Source: Halochromatium roseum (lineage in GTDB: Bacteria > Pseudomonadota > Gammaproteobacteria > Chromatiales > Chromatiaceae). From it: a stretch of 64,000 bases of DNA. Position numbers and translations under genes: made by a program. The DNA lies in NCBI RefSeq assembly GCF_016653315.1, contig NZ_NHSH01000052.1, forward strand, positions 1-64,000, given 5' to 3'. The notes under the pieces were generated by a model. That model saw only the letters and a program-made list of their open reading frames with translations. It was not told where the DNA came from and did not search any database. Numbering within the stretch: position 1 is the first letter of the stretch; each line of letters starts with the position of its first letter. Shown in pieces: positions 27,088-35,800 of the stretch.

Positions 27088-27984
27088 ATGCCTACTGCTG
27101 TCCCTGTCTGCGACCCGAGTGCAGCGTCGTTGTCGCGATATCTGCCGCCGCCAGCACTGATCGAGAGGCAAGTCCGCGATGCCTTGGCTGAGGATGTTGG
27201 CGCTGGGGATCTTACCGCCCAGCTGCTGCCGGTGGATGCCGTGGCGCGGGCAGAGGTGATCACTCGGGACGACGCCGTGCTCTGTGGGGTGGCCTGGTTC
27301 GATCAGGTGTTCCGTCAGCTCGATCCGTTGGTCGAGATTGAATGGCACGCACGCGACGGCGAGCGGGTGTTGCCGGGGCAACTGCTCTGTTCATTGCGGG
27401 GGAATCTGCGCCAACTGCTGACCGGTGAGCGCACCGCGCTGAACTACCTGCAGCTGCTGTCCGGAACCGCGACCCGCGCGCGCCGTTATGCCGATGCCGT
27501 GGCGGGGCTGCCGGTGCGTATCCTCGACACCCGCAAGACCTTGCCCGGTTTGCGGCGGCAGCAGAAATATGCGGTGGTCTGCGGCGGTTGCGATAATCAC
27601 CGGATGGGCCTGTTCGACGCGATCCTGATCAAAGAGAACCACATCCGCGCGGCGGGATCGATCCGTGCGGCGATCGCTGCAGCAAGGCGACTGGCCGGGG
27701 ATGCGCCGGTCGAGATCGAGGTCGAGTCGCTGGATGAGCTGAGCGAGGCCTTGGACACTGGGGTCGAGCGTGTGCTGTTGGATAACTTCGGCTTGCCCGA
27801 GCTGCGACGGGCGGTGGAGTTGACGGCGGGGCGTTCGAGGTTGGAGGCCTCTGGCGGCATCACCCGGGATCGGCTGCGGGTGATCGCGGAGACCGGGGTC
27901 GACGATATTTCGGTTGGAGGTCTGACGAAGCACGTTGAGGCGGTCGACCTTTCCATGCGTTTGCTCTCAGCACCGTTAGCCTGA
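27088..27984 (+). CDS. nadC: Nicotinate-nucleotide pyrophosphorylase (carboxylating)
   Basis: This 298-residue enzyme turns quinolinate and PRPP into nicotinate mononucleotide for NAD synthesis. [54 protein letters not shown] with [19 protein letters not shown], and [10 protein letters not shown] are the expected blocks. The ATG at 27088 gives the normal length; an upstream ATG (26995) would add a hydrophobic stretch unlike the family. It is divergent from ampD. Confidence 0.95.
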   Translation: MPTAVPVCDPSAASLSRYLPPPALIERQVRDALAEDVGAGDLTAQLLPVDAVARAEVITRDDAVLCGVAWFDQVFRQLDPLVEIEWHARDGERVLPGQLLCSLRGNLRQLLTGERTALNYLQLLSGTATRARRYADAVAGLPVRILDTRKTLPGLRRQQKYAVVCGGCDNHRMGLFDAILIKENHIRAAGSIRAAIAAARRLAGDAPVEIEVESLDELSEALDTGVERVLLDNFGLPELRRAVELTAGRSRLEASGGITRDRLRVIAETGVDDISVGGLTKHVEAVDLSMRLLSAPLA

Positions 27985-28128
27985 GCCATGTTGTCGGGGC
28001 GCGTGATGCTGTGCCGGCTGTGCCGCTGCGCCATGTTAATGTTGGGCGTGCGAGCCCTCTATTTGTCATGTCTATCGAGATGGGGGGTGTGATAGGCATT
28101 ACTGAATATCAATTTTAGAAAACGCTAA

Positions 28129-28134
28129 TATAAT
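28129..28134 (+). promoter_or_regulatory. Likely -10 box of the sulfur globule protein gene
   Basis: A perfect TATAAT hexamer lies in an AT-rich stretch about 69 bp before the start codon. No good -35 hexamer stands at 16-18 bp, so the promoter may need an activator. Confidence 0.5.
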
Positions 28135-28202
28135 GATCTCCGTTGTCGCAGTACATGCGGCGACGCTTGCAACCCAGACAAAATCGAATTCGGAGAAATT
28201 AG

Positions 28203-28592
28203 ATGAAAAAGCTTGCTACTGCCGCAGCCGTTGCCGTTCTTCTTGGTGTGTCCGCTTCTGCTAGCGCATGGTGGGGTGGTCCTGGTTACGGCGACCGTGG
28301 ATATGGCAATGGTTGGGGTGACGGCATGGGCGACATGTTCAGCGACATGTTCGGCGATGGCTACGGCGACTTCAACATGAGCATGAGTGGCGGTGGTCGC
28401 GGCTATGGTCGTGGGCGTGGTTACGGCTATGGCCGCGGCGACGGCTATGGCTACGGTTACGGCAATCCCTACTATGGTGGCTACGGCGCTCCTTACTATG
28501 GCGTACCTTATGGTGGCGCTCCTTACGCAGCTCCGTATGGTGCCGTGCCATATGGCGCCCCAGTCGCCCCTGCTGCGCCTGAAGCCAAGTAA
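28203..28592 (+). CDS. Sulfur globule protein (Sgp family), secreted Gly/Tyr-rich structural protein
   Basis: The 129-residue protein has a clear signal peptide ([20 protein letters not shown], cleaved near Ala-Trp-Trp). The mature part is dominated by Gly and Tyr: an acidic/Met segment ([20 protein letters not shown]), then [19 protein letters not shown] repeats, and a Tyr/Pro/Ala tail ([13 protein letters not shown] and later). This is the composition of the proteins that coat periplasmic sulfur droplets in purple sulfur bacteria such as Allochromatium. It combines an SgpA/B-like front with a proline-rich tail like SgpC. GGAG at 28192 supports the ATG. It has its own -10 box and a strong terminator, as for an abundant single-gene transcript. 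Confidence 0.78.
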   Translation: MKKLATAAAVAVLLGVSASASAWWGGPGYGDRGYGNGWGDGMGDMFSDMFGDGYGDFNMSMSGGGRGYGRGRGYGYGRGDGYGYGYGNPYYGGYGAPYYGVPYGGAPYAAPYGAVPYGAPVAPAAPEAK

Positions 28593-28628
28593 GCTGAGCG
28601 ATAAGCCAACTTAACGGCCCCGAATCTG

Positions 28629-28669
28629 GCGGTCGGCCCCGAGCTCGGGGTCGGCCGCCGGATTTTTTT
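28629..28669 (+). terminator. Rho-independent terminator of the sulfur globule protein gene
   Basis: GGCGGTCGGCCCC pairs with GGGGTCGGCCGCC (two G-T pairs) around a short loop, followed by seven T residues at 28663-28669. It starts about 37 bp after the stop. Confidence 0.92.
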
Positions 28670-28724
28670 GCGTCTGACGCTCAGGCCGGCAGATGCGAGC
28701 GCGGTTTGCCTGGCCGCGGCCCGA

Positions 28725-29252
28725 TTAAGCGACCAACAACAGGCTGCTGTAGGCAAGCGCGAGCCCGATGGCGGATGCAACGAGGACGTCGCTCGGGTAG
28801 TGCAAGCCGAGCACAACTCGTGATGCCGCCACCAGTAGGGTGAACGGGATCAAGAGCCAACCCAGCTTCGGATAGTAGAAGAGCGCGATGGTCGAGTAGT
28901 TGACCGCGTGCAGCGTATGCCCGGACGGAAAGCTGAAGCGATCTAGCGGCGGGACGCTGGCAGCAATGTCGGCCGCATAATGGCAGGGCCGTACTCGTCG
29001 GGTATAGCCCTTTAGGCTCTTGTAGAGGACGAGCGCAACCCCGCTCGTTAACAGCATGTGCAAAGCCGCTTTGAGGCCGTCGATGCCGTCAACGATCGGC
29101 AGTATGGCCATCAAGCTGTACCAGAAGACGCCGTTGCCGAGCCGGCTGATCAGCGCAAAAGGATGTAACAGCCAAGGGCGTTGATGGGCCCGGCTCCAAC
29201 GTCGACAGACGGGAGTCTCTAACTCATTCAGCAGTCGCAGGAATGGGTTCAT
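28725..29252 (-). CDS. PAP2-family membrane phosphatase
   Basis: The 175-residue integral membrane protein with about five helices carries the three phosphatase motifs: KSLKGYTRRVRP (about 79-90), PSGHT (about 111-115) and SRVVLGLHYPSD (about 144-155). Such enzymes dephosphorylate lipid phosphates (undecaprenyl pyrophosphate, phosphatidate or glycosylated lipid phosphates). The start overlaps the end of the glycosyltransferase gene by 29 bp, so it is the last gene of the lipid cluster. Confidence 0.87.
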   Translation of the reverse strand: MNPFLRLLNELETPVCRRWSRAHQRPWLLHPFALISRLGNGVFWYSLMAILPIVDGIDGLKAALHMLLTSGVALVLYKSLKGYTRRVRPCHYAADIAASVPPLDRFSFPSGHTLHAVNYSTIALFYYPKLGWLLIPFTLLVAASRVVLGLHYPSDVLVASAIGLALAYSSLLLVA

Positions 29253-30483
29253 GGCGCTCACCCTGGTTGCTGGCGCAGTCGATCACTGAGTATAGATGCT
29301 GTTCAAGGTCTCTGATCACAGGGTCCCAGCTCAGCGCTTCCGCTGTTCGCCGGGCTTCTTGTCCAAACAGCCGCAGCCGCGTGCGATCACTGGCGGCCTG
29401 TTCTGCGCGCAGAAGAAAGGCCTCGCGATCGCCCATCGCCACACTATAGCCGTTTCGGTCATCGTGCAGGTGCTCGCGAGCGGCCGCATAGTCAAATGCG
29501 AGTGCTGCGACGCCACTGGCGAGTGCCTCGGTGAGGACGTTGCCGAAGGTTTCGGTGAGACTCGGGAAGACGAACAAGTCGGCCGAGGCATAGTGTGCGG
29601 CCAGTTCTTCCCCTACCTTGGCGCCGGTGTAGATATGGTGACCATGCTGGCGGCGCAGATGTGCGAGCTCCGGCCCATCGCCGACTAGAACACATCGGCT
29701 GTTCGGCTCAACACGCTGAATGCGCTCGAAGGCTTCGATCGCAAGGTCGATGTGCTTTTCTGCGGCGATTCGCCCGACATAGAGCGCGACCAGCGTGTCC
29801 TCACTGCAGCCCCAGGAGCTGCGCAGCCTCTCGCTACGATAATGCGGCGAAAAACGCTCGGTGTCGACGCCCCGGCTGAGCACATGCATGTTCTTGAAGC
29901 CGGCGGCGGCAAGATCGTCTCGCAACGCTTGTGTCGGCACCAGCGTTGCCCCGGATCGGTTGTGGAAGCGTTTCAGGATCTCGATGATTGGCCGCATCAG
30001 CAAGCCAACCCCGTAATGGCTGCAGTATTGCTGGAACTGGGTATGAAAGCCGGTAAGCGTGGGGATGCCTTGACGTGCGGCGACCTGGAGAGCTGCGTGA
30101 CCGAGCGGGCCTTCGGTGGCAATGTAGACCGCGTCCGGTCGTGCGTCGCGCCATCGACGATGAATCTTGCCGAGTGCAGGGAGGCCAAAGCGCAGCCCGC
30201 GGTAGCCAGGCAAGGGCAGGCCGCCGACGAGCAGTTCGGCAGGTTCTGGTTGCCGATTGCGCTCAGTGTTGCCGGCGCCTGATCGCCGCCGATCTGCAGG
30301 TTGTCGGGGTCTGACCAAGCTGACCTGATGTCCTCGGCGCTCGAGCCCACGTGCGATCTGCGCCAGGGTATTGGCGACGCCGTTGATCTCTGGCAGGTAG
30401 GTCTCGGTGACCAGCGCGATGTGCAGTTTCGGCCGCGCGATCGGCGACCCTGGGCTCTGGGTGTCGGCTTGGGGGGTCGTCAT
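29224..30483 (-). CDS. GT4-family glycosyltransferase (lipid or envelope)
   Basis: The 419-residue glycosyltransferase has a GT-B fold. The N-terminal domain shows IALVTETYLPEINGVANTLA (about 22-41) and GFHTQFQQYCSHYG, and the C-terminal nucleotide-sugar site LYVGRIAAEKHIDLAIEAF (about 240-258) and FPSLTETFGNVLTEALASG (about 321-339, the E-x7-E motif). It resembles enzymes adding mannose or glucose to diacylglycerol-type lipids. It overlaps the acyltransferase stop by four bases (ATGA) and the PAP2 gene start, so it belongs to the lipid operon. Donor and acceptor are unknown. Confidence 0.85.
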   Translation of the reverse strand: MTTPQADTQSPGSPIARPKLHIALVTETYLPEINGVANTLAQIARGLERRGHQVSLVRPRQPADRRRSGAGNTERNRQPEPAELLVGGLPLPGYRGLRFGLPALGKIHRRWRDARPDAVYIATEGPLGHAALQVAARQGIPTLTGFHTQFQQYCSHYGVGLLMRPIIEILKRFHNRSGATLVPTQALRDDLAAAGFKNMHVLSRGVDTERFSPHYRSERLRSSWGCSEDTLVALYVGRIAAEKHIDLAIEAFERIQRVEPNSRCVLVGDGPELAHLRRQHGHHIYTGAKVGEELAAHYASADLFVFPSLTETFGNVLTEALASGVAALAFDYAAAREHLHDDRNGYSVAMGDREAFLLRAEQAASDRTRLRLFGQEARRTAEALSWDPVIRDLEQHLYSVIDCASNQGERHEPIPATAE

Positions 30484-31292
30484 CGGTGTTTTTCTTCGTC
30501 GACACGCCGCCGGGCGTTGGCGCGATCTGCGGTGACAGTGATGTCGAGGGCCTGCGTAATCTGGGACTCGCATTTAGCGGCGAGCGTGCGTCGGTCCATG
30601 AGCGTGCTGGCGATGATGTCGAGGAAGTGCACCTTGACCTCAGTCTGTGGTTGGCAGAGAACGCGCCATAGATGTGCGATCAGTGTGTCGTCATCGATAA
30701 AGGGTGCGATGTGATCAGGGCTGTTGTTCGAGCCGTAACGGATCGCAACCGGCTGTACATCGATTCTGGATTGTTGCGCTGCAGCAAGCAGCCGCGGGTG
30801 AAAGCGTCGCAGTTGGTGGCCGTCGCTGGTGGTTCCTTCCGGAAAGATCACGACCGCCTGTCGCTCGCGAACCTGTTCAGCGATGCGTGCGATCAGGTCA
30901 GCGGTTTGGTTGCCGCCGCGCTTGATGAAGAGGGTTCCGATCTGTGCCGACATCCAGCCGATCATCGGCCAGCCGCGTACCTCTGACTTGGAGAGGAAAT
31001 TGATCGGCGCGAGTGAGCCGAGTACTGGCACATCGAGCCAGGAAATGTGGTTGGCAACGAGCAAGACGCGTTTCGCTGAGCGTCCCTGAGCGCGGATCTT
31101 GAGTCCGAGCATCGGTGTGAGCCGCCGGTACCACCAGTGAACGATGATCGGACGTGCGTTGTTGATGCCACCGATGCCAAGCGTACGCCAGAGCGCCAAG
31201 CCGACAACGATGAGCGCGCCAAACAGAAGATGTCCGCCGATTGCGACGACGCGCATCGTCGCTCGCAGGCTGCCCGGGTTCGGTCGAGCCAT
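30480..31292 (-). CDS. PlsC/OlsA-type 1-acyl acyltransferase
   Basis: The 270-residue membrane-bound acyltransferase has an N-terminal helix (about 12-35), the HX4D motif in NHISWLD (about 81-87) and FPEGTTSDG (about 153-161), the acyl acceptor site. It sits 9 bp downstream of a GNAT/OlsB-like gene. That pairing is the arrangement of ornithine lipid synthesis, in which OlsB makes lyso-ornithine lipid and OlsA adds the second acyl chain. A role in ordinary phosphatidic acid synthesis cannot be excluded. It is followed with a four-base overlap by the glycosyltransferase. Confidence 0.82.
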   Translation of the reverse strand: MARPNPGSLRATMRVVAIGGHLLFGALIVVGLALWRTLGIGGINNARPIIVHWWYRRLTPMLGLKIRAQGRSAKRVLLVANHISWLDVPVLGSLAPINFLSKSEVRGWPMIGWMSAQIGTLFIKRGGNQTADLIARIAEQVRERQAVVIFPEGTTSDGHQLRRFHPRLLAAAQQSRIDVQPVAIRYGSNNSPDHIAPFIDDDTLIAHLWRVLCQPQTEVKVHFLDIIASTLMDRRTLAAKCESQITQALDITVTADRANARRRVDEEKHR

Positions 31293-31301
31293 CTGTGATT
31301 C

Positions 31302-32147
31302 CTAGATGCGCTCCAGAAAGTGCCGAGCATAGCTCGGGTTGAGCGAGCGCATATCGAGCAACATCAAGACGTCGGCGACCTCAAAATCGGGGTCGCGACA
31401 GGGCTCACCGCAGGCAACGGCACCGAGGCGGACATAGCCCTTGAGCAATGCCGGGAGGGGCGCGTCGAGCACATCGGTGGCGCCGACAGCTGTCAGAAGT
31501 GGGACTCGGGGAATGACTTGCATGGTGTCCGGTGCCATGGCCTGGCGACGTAGGCGGTTCATGATGGCGGCGGCTTGGCAGTCGTTCTCGCCGAGCGGAA
31601 CGCTGGCGCAGCCAAACAGGTAATCGATCTGGTGTTGCTGAATATACTGGGCAACGCCTGACCAGAGTACCGCAATGACGGAGCCGTGGCGGCATTCATG
31701 AGACACGCAGGTGCGACCAAGCTCTAACAGGCGGCCGGGCAACGATGGGATGATGCCAAGCTCGAACTCGCTCTCGGAATAGAACCTGCCGATCCGTTCA
31801 GCGCTCTGGTTACTGAGCAAGCGCGTGCAGCCGACGACGCGGTTGGTTCTGGTCTCGCGCACCAAGAGATGCTCGCAAAAGGCGTCGAATTCATCGATAT
31901 CGAGTCCATGCTCGCCGGTTTTGAGCTTGGCGCCGAGTTCTTCGCCAAAGACTTGGTAGCGCAGCGCTTGTGCCTCTCGAACCGCCTCCGGGGAATCGGC
32001 TAGCTCGACGAACAGACGCTCACCGCGTTTGAAGCTAAGCGCAGCTGTACTTGCTCCCATATTCGCTCCCATATTCGCTCCCATATTCGCTCCCATATTC
32101 GCTCCCATATTCGCTCCCATATCCGCTCTTATGTTCGCTTCGACCAT
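31302..32147 (-). CDS. OlsB-like GNAT acyltransferase (ornithine N-acyltransferase type)
   Basis: This protein of up to 281 residues belongs to the hemolysin/OlsB GNAT group. FVELADSPEAVREAQALRYQ with VFGEELGAKL, DEFDAFCEHLLV, GRLLELGRTCVSHECRHGSV and the LFGCASVPLGENDCQ block are typical. OlsB adds a 3-hydroxyacyl chain to ornithine. The first 30 residues are an oddity: MVEANIRADM then five GANM repeats encoded by 12-bp repeats, most carrying a potential ribosome-binding site and ATG, so translation could start at any of seven in-frame Mets (32147, 32120, 32108, 32096, 32084, 32072, 32060). The PlsC-type gene follows after 9 bp. Ornithine specificity is inferred from context. Confidence 0.78.
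   Translation of the reverse strand: MVEANIRADMGANMGANMGANMGANMGANMGASTAALSFKRGERLFVELADSPEAVREAQALRYQVFGEELGAKLKTGEHGLDIDEFDAFCEHLLVRETRTNRVVGCTRLLSNQSAERIGRFYSESEFELGIIPSLPGRLLELGRTCVSHECRHGSVIAVLWSGVAQYIQQHQIDYLFGCASVPLGENDCQAAAIMNRLRRQAMAPDTMQVIPRVPLLTAVGATDVLDAPLPALLKGYVRLGAVACGEPCRDPDFEVADVLMLLDMRSLNPSYARHFLERI
32053..32136 (-). repeat. Tandem array of a 12-bp unit carrying start codons
   Basis: On the plus strand GCTCCCATATTC is repeated five times perfectly (32053-32112), followed by two variant copies (32113-32136). Read as coding strand the unit is ATGGGAGCGAAT, so GGAG stands five bases before the next ATG. The array lies at the start of the OlsB-like gene and stays in frame whatever the copy number. 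Confidence 0.95.
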
Positions 32148-32261
32148 CGCTACGGGATAACGGATCAGTGTAGCGGAGGCCGATGTCGATCAAATGGCAC
32201 TTGGGTGACAGGTGGATGACGGAACGGGGTCTGGACGCGCTCTGCTGGTCGCGCTTTGTCG

Positions 32262-32918
32262 TTAGCTGCGCAGTGATCGGATCGGCCAGCCGCGCTCATG
32301 GGCGATGGCGGCCAGGCGCTCGTCAGGATCGATCGCGACCGGGAAGTCCACCGTTTCGAGCAATGGCAGATCGTTGATCGAATCGCTGTAGAAGATGCTG
32401 CCGCTCAAGCTTGCCGCATGCGCATCTAGCCACTGACGGAGGCGTTCAACCTTGCCTTCGCGAAACGCCGGTGTGCCGACGGTTTGGCCGCTATAGTGTC
32501 CGTCAACGAGGGCGGGCTCGGTCGCTATCAGGTGTTCGATGCCGAACCGCTCGGCAATGGGCGCGGTAACAAAGGCGTTGGTTGCGGTAATGATCATGAG
32601 CGTATCACCGTTGCTTCGGTGCTGCTCGACCAGGGCATGCGCTGCTGGCAGCATGATTGGCTCGATGCGCTCGCGGACGAAGGTTTCGCGCCAGCGCTCG
32701 AGCTGTGCGCGCGGGTGCTGGCTCAGGGGCGCGAGCGAGAAGCGCAGAAAGGCGTCGATATCAAGCCGTCCAGCGCGGTAGTCGTCGTAGAACTGCTGGT
32801 TGGCTCGCTCGTACTGTTCGCCGTCGACGACGCCGAGGTCGATGAGGTGACGCCCCCACAGGTAATCGGAATCTCCGCCGAGCAGTGTATTGTCAAGATC
32901 GAAGATGGCAAGAGGCAT
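32262..32918 (-). CDS. HAD-IB family phosphatase (SerB-like)
   Basis: The 218-residue HAD phosphatase has motif I FDLDNTLLGGDSDYLWG (about 5-21), motif II IITATNAFV (about 108-116), Lys in FREGKVERL (about 151-159) and motif III YSDSINDLPLLE (about 176-187). HAD-IB members include phosphoserine phosphatase and histidinol-phosphate-type enzymes; this length and the GGDSDYLWG start match the general HAD-IB group found in Gammaproteobacteria. It is 114 bp upstream of the OlsB-like gene on the same strand and divergent from rppH. The substrate is unknown. Confidence 0.87.
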   Translation of the reverse strand: MPLAIFDLDNTLLGGDSDYLWGRHLIDLGVVDGEQYERANQQFYDDYRAGRLDIDAFLRFSLAPLSQHPRAQLERWRETFVRERIEPIMLPAAHALVEQHRSNGDTLMIITATNAFVTAPIAERFGIEHLIATEPALVDGHYSGQTVGTPAFREGKVERLRQWLDAHAASLSGSIFYSDSINDLPLLETVDFPVAIDPDERLAAIAHERGWPIRSLRS

Positions 32919-33162
32919 GGTTTGGCCTTAAAGGCGGCTTGGGCTGATGAGGCTAGGATTATCTCGGATTTGGCCATACCCTCGCCCGGCTTTGGCGCTG
33001 GCATGGCCCAAAAGGGCCTGCGCTTAAGTCTGAATCGGGTGTGAAATGCGATAGCCAGTGTTGTTCAGGGAAAGCATCGAGTCTCTGTGGCCCTTCGCGG
33101 GATTTGAAGCGGCTAGGCAGATTGTGGAAGAATGCCAACGAAACTCAAAAAGGTACAGCAAC

Positions 33163-33714
33163 TTGATCGACGGGGACGGTTTCCGGCCAAACGTCGGCAT
33201 CATCTTGAGCAACGCAGACCGCCGCCTGTTCTGGGGGCGCCGTGTCGGGCAAAACGCGTGGCAGTTTCCACAGGGTGGGATCAAGTCCGACGAGACACCG
33301 CTCGAGGCGATGTATCGCGAATTGGAGGAGGAAGTTGGCCTGTTGCCAGGACATGTCAAAGTTCTTGGCTGCACGCGAGGCTGGCTTCGCTACCGCTTGC
33401 CCAAGCGCTTTATCCGGCGTCACTGCGGTCCGATCTGCATTGGCCAAAAGCAGGTGTGGTACTTGCTCAGGGTCCAATGCGGGGAAGGCGACTTTTGCCT
33501 CGATCGCAGCGAAAAGCCTGAGTTCGATGCCTGGCGCTGGGTCCGCTACTGGTATCCGGTACAGGATGTCGTCTACTTCAAGCGCCGCGTTTATGAACGT
33601 GCATTGCACGAGTTGGCGCCGCTGCTGTATCCGGATGGCGTTCCGGCATTCGATATCATGGCTCCGCAGGTCCAGCAGAGTAGCCGCGGCTACTTGCGCC
33701 AACGCCGGCGTTAG
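33163..33714 (+). CDS. rppH: RNA pyrophosphohydrolase (Nudix)
   Basis: The 183-residue enzyme removes pyrophosphate from the 5' end of mRNA to trigger decay. The start is a TTG at 33163 giving [19 protein letters not shown], which aligns with the universal RppH N-terminus. The frame is open further upstream, but those residues do not look like RppH. The Nudix box [20 protein letters not shown] plus VGL is complete, and [13 protein letters not shown] and [18 protein letters not shown] are RppH-specific. It is convergent with the FAD oxidase gene (9-bp gap). Confidence 0.93.
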   Translation: MIDGDGFRPNVGIILSNADRRLFWGRRVGQNAWQFPQGGIKSDETPLEAMYRELEEEVGLLPGHVKVLGCTRGWLRYRLPKRFIRRHCGPICIGQKQVWYLLRVQCGEGDFCLDRSEKPEFDAWRWVRYWYPVQDVVYFKRRVYERALHELAPLLYPDGVPAFDIMAPQVQQSSRGYLRQRRR

Positions 33715-33723
33715 CTGAGGACC

Positions 33724-35136
33724 TTATAGGCCGCCTGACTCTGACTCGGGCACGACAAGCGGGAGCCCCTTGCCGGGGTTCAGGATGTCGTTCGGATCAA
33801 ACTGCGCCTTGATGGCGCGCATCAGAGCGAGCGCGGGTGGGTCGATCTCGCGGTCGACGAAGTCGCGTTTCTCGAGCCCGACCCCGTGCTCACCGGAGAG
33901 GGTGCCACCAAGCGCGACGACGCAATCGAAGACGCCGGCGAGGCAGTCGGCTGCGCGCGCCATCTCATCAACGTCGTCTGGATTGACCAGCAGGTTGACA
34001 TGGATGTTGCCATTACCAGCATGGCCGAAGTTGACGATGCGGATGCGATGCTGGCGTCCAAGCTGCTCTAGGGTGTCGATAAAGGTTGCGATCCTGGAGA
34101 CCGGCACCACCACATCTTCATTGATCTTCTTGGGTGCGACATGCCTCAGCGCCGGAGAGAGGGCCTTACGGGTGCGCCAGAGTGCAGCGATTTGTTCACG
34201 GTCGCGGGCGACGCTGAGGTCAAGCAGGCCGGGATTGCGAGCCGCTGAAGCGACGGCATCGGCGGTGGTCGAAACGCAGTCAGCCGGTCCGTCGACCTCG
34301 ATCATCAGGAGCGCGCCAGTGTCGGCGCTGACGCCGAGGTCGGAGTATTGGCGCACCATGTCGATCGCCGCGGCGTCCATGAATTCCAGCGCGCAGGGGG
34401 TGATTGGCTGCGCCATGATGGCTGCCACTGCGTCCGCTGCGGCCTGGATATTGCGATAGGTTGCTCGCAGGGTCTGCTTCGCTTCGGCCCTTGGAGTGAG
34501 CTTCAGCGTCGCTTCAGTGATCAGCGCTAGGGTTCCTTCGGAGCCGATGATCAAGCGAGTCAGGTCATAGCCGACCACGCCCTTGGTGGTGAGGACGCCA
34601 GTGCGAATGCACTGGCCGCTGCCGGTGACCGCCGCTAGGCCCAGGGTGTTCTCGCGCGGGGTACCGTACTTCACTGCGCGCGGGCCGGCCGAGTTATACG
34701 CTAGGTTGCCGCCAATGGTGCAGATCGCGGCGCTGGTGGGGTCGGGCGGCCAAAAGAAACCCTGTTCGCCCAAGGCGCGCTGCAGGGTCTCGTTGACGAC
34801 CCCGGGCTCGACCACGGCGAGTCGGTTGGCCGGGTCGATGCGCAGGATGCGGTTCATGCGCTCGAAGGCGATGACGATGCCGTTGCGCTCCGGCACCGTG
34901 GCGCCGGTGGTTCCGGTGCCGAGTCCGCGTGCGGTGATGGGAAAGCCGTGTTGGTTCGCGAGTTGAACCAGCGCCTCGACTTGCTCGGCGTTGGTGACGA
35001 AGGCAACCGCTGCGGGCAGGCCTTGGCGGCGACTATTGTCGTAGCCGTAAGGCCAGCAGTCGCCTGGGTCGGTCAGCAGAGACTTCGGGCCAACGATCTC
35101 TGTTAGGCCCTGGATGGCGGAAGGATCAAGCGCCAT
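33724..35136 (-). CDS. FAD-linked oxidase, GlcD/D-lactate dehydrogenase type
   Basis: The 470-residue flavoenzyme has a PCMH-type FAD-binding domain (about 40-220, with ARGLGTGTTGATVP, TIGGNLAYNSAGPRAVKYGT and IIGSEGTLALITEATLKL) and a C-terminal FAD-oxidase domain (about 225-465, with NFGHAGNGNIHVNLL and SGEHGVGLEKRDFV). It would oxidise a 2-hydroxy acid such as glycolate or D-lactate and pass electrons to the quinone pool. No glcE or glcF genes are adjacent, so a stand-alone D-lactate or D-2-hydroxyglutarate dehydrogenase is as likely as glycolate oxidase. Its start overlaps the BON-protein stop by 11 bp. Confidence 0.85.
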   Translation of the reverse strand: MALDPSAIQGLTEIVGPKSLLTDPGDCWPYGYDNSRRQGLPAAVAFVTNAEQVEALVQLANQHGFPITARGLGTGTTGATVPERNGIVIAFERMNRILRIDPANRLAVVEPGVVNETLQRALGEQGFFWPPDPTSAAICTIGGNLAYNSAGPRAVKYGTPRENTLGLAAVTGSGQCIRTGVLTTKGVVGYDLTRLIIGSEGTLALITEATLKLTPRAEAKQTLRATYRNIQAAADAVAAIMAQPITPCALEFMDAAAIDMVRQYSDLGVSADTGALLMIEVDGPADCVSTTADAVASAARNPGLLDLSVARDREQIAALWRTRKALSPALRHVAPKKINEDVVVPVSRIATFIDTLEQLGRQHRIRIVNFGHAGNGNIHVNLLVNPDDVDEMARAADCLAGVFDCVVALGGTLSGEHGVGLEKRDFVDREIDPPALALMRAIKAQFDPNDILNPGKGLPLVVPESESGGL

Positions 35137-35800
35137 CAGTCTGTGTCTGTGCTGACGAATCGGTTGCTGATGGGCTGCTTGATGGCGATTTCGGCTCGAT
35201 ATACTCGAACAACTTGACGACGCGAACGACGCCGGGCAGTCGGCGTACGACCTCGGTCGTGGTATCAGCCTCTTCACGCGTGACCAGGCCCATCAGGTAG
35301 ACGATGCCGTCTTCGGTGACGATCTTGACGCGGGTTGCGTCGAACCCCTTGACGCCTCTGCCACCGCCGATCGCGATCTTGGCGCGTGAGGTGATCAAGG
35401 CATCCTGACTCTCTTGCGCGAGCGAGATCGACGGTCCGATCTGGACCTCATCGTAGACCCTGGTGACCTTCGGTAGCTGACTGACGATCTCGGCGAAGCG
35501 CCTCTTCACCTCGGCGCTGTCGGCTTGGCCGGTCAGGAGCACCTGGTAGTTATAGCTGGTGATCGAGATGCGGCTCGCCTGCTCGACCTCCGGGGTCTGG
35601 AAGAAGTGGTGTTTCGCCTTGATCTCGATCATCTCGTCGTCGAGCACGGTACTTGCTGACCGGCGCTCATGCAGGACCGAGGCGCCGTATGCGGTTCCGA
35701 CCACTGCTGCTGGCGCGCAGCCCTGGAGGAGCGGGGTTAGGCCGCTGGCTATGACGACCAGGAGCGCTCGAATCAGATTAGGAACTGGCAGCAAAGGCAT
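35126..35800 (-). CDS. dolP: BON-domain outer-membrane lipoprotein (DolP/YraP type)
   Basis: The 224-residue protein has a lipoprotein signal ending LLQGC (Cys about 28), then two BON domains (about 50-115, ending VTRVYDEVQIG, and about 125-195, with VKIVTEDGIVYLMGLVTREE). This matches DolP, which binds anionic phospholipid and supports outer-membrane integrity. The C-terminal tail is Ser/Thr/Gln-rich. It overlaps the yraN stop by 23 bp, and the order lpoA-yraN-dolP is that of E. coli (without diaA), which supports the identification. Confidence 0.87.
   Translation of the reverse strand: MPLLPVPNLIRALLVVIASGLTPLLQGCAPAAVVGTAYGASVLHERRSASTVLDDEMIEIKAKHHFFQTPEVEQASRISITSYNYQVLLTGQADSAEVKRRFAEIVSQLPKVTRVYDEVQIGPSISLAQESQDALITSRAKIAIGGGRGVKGFDATRVKIVTEDGIVYLMGLVTREEADTTTEVVRRLPGVVRVVKLFEYIEPKSPSSSPSATDSSAQTQTDGA

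Noticed and set aside
33058-33162. N-terminal extension of RppH from the TTG at 33058
   Set aside because: The added 35 residues do not match RppH; the TTG at 33163 aligns exactly with the family start.
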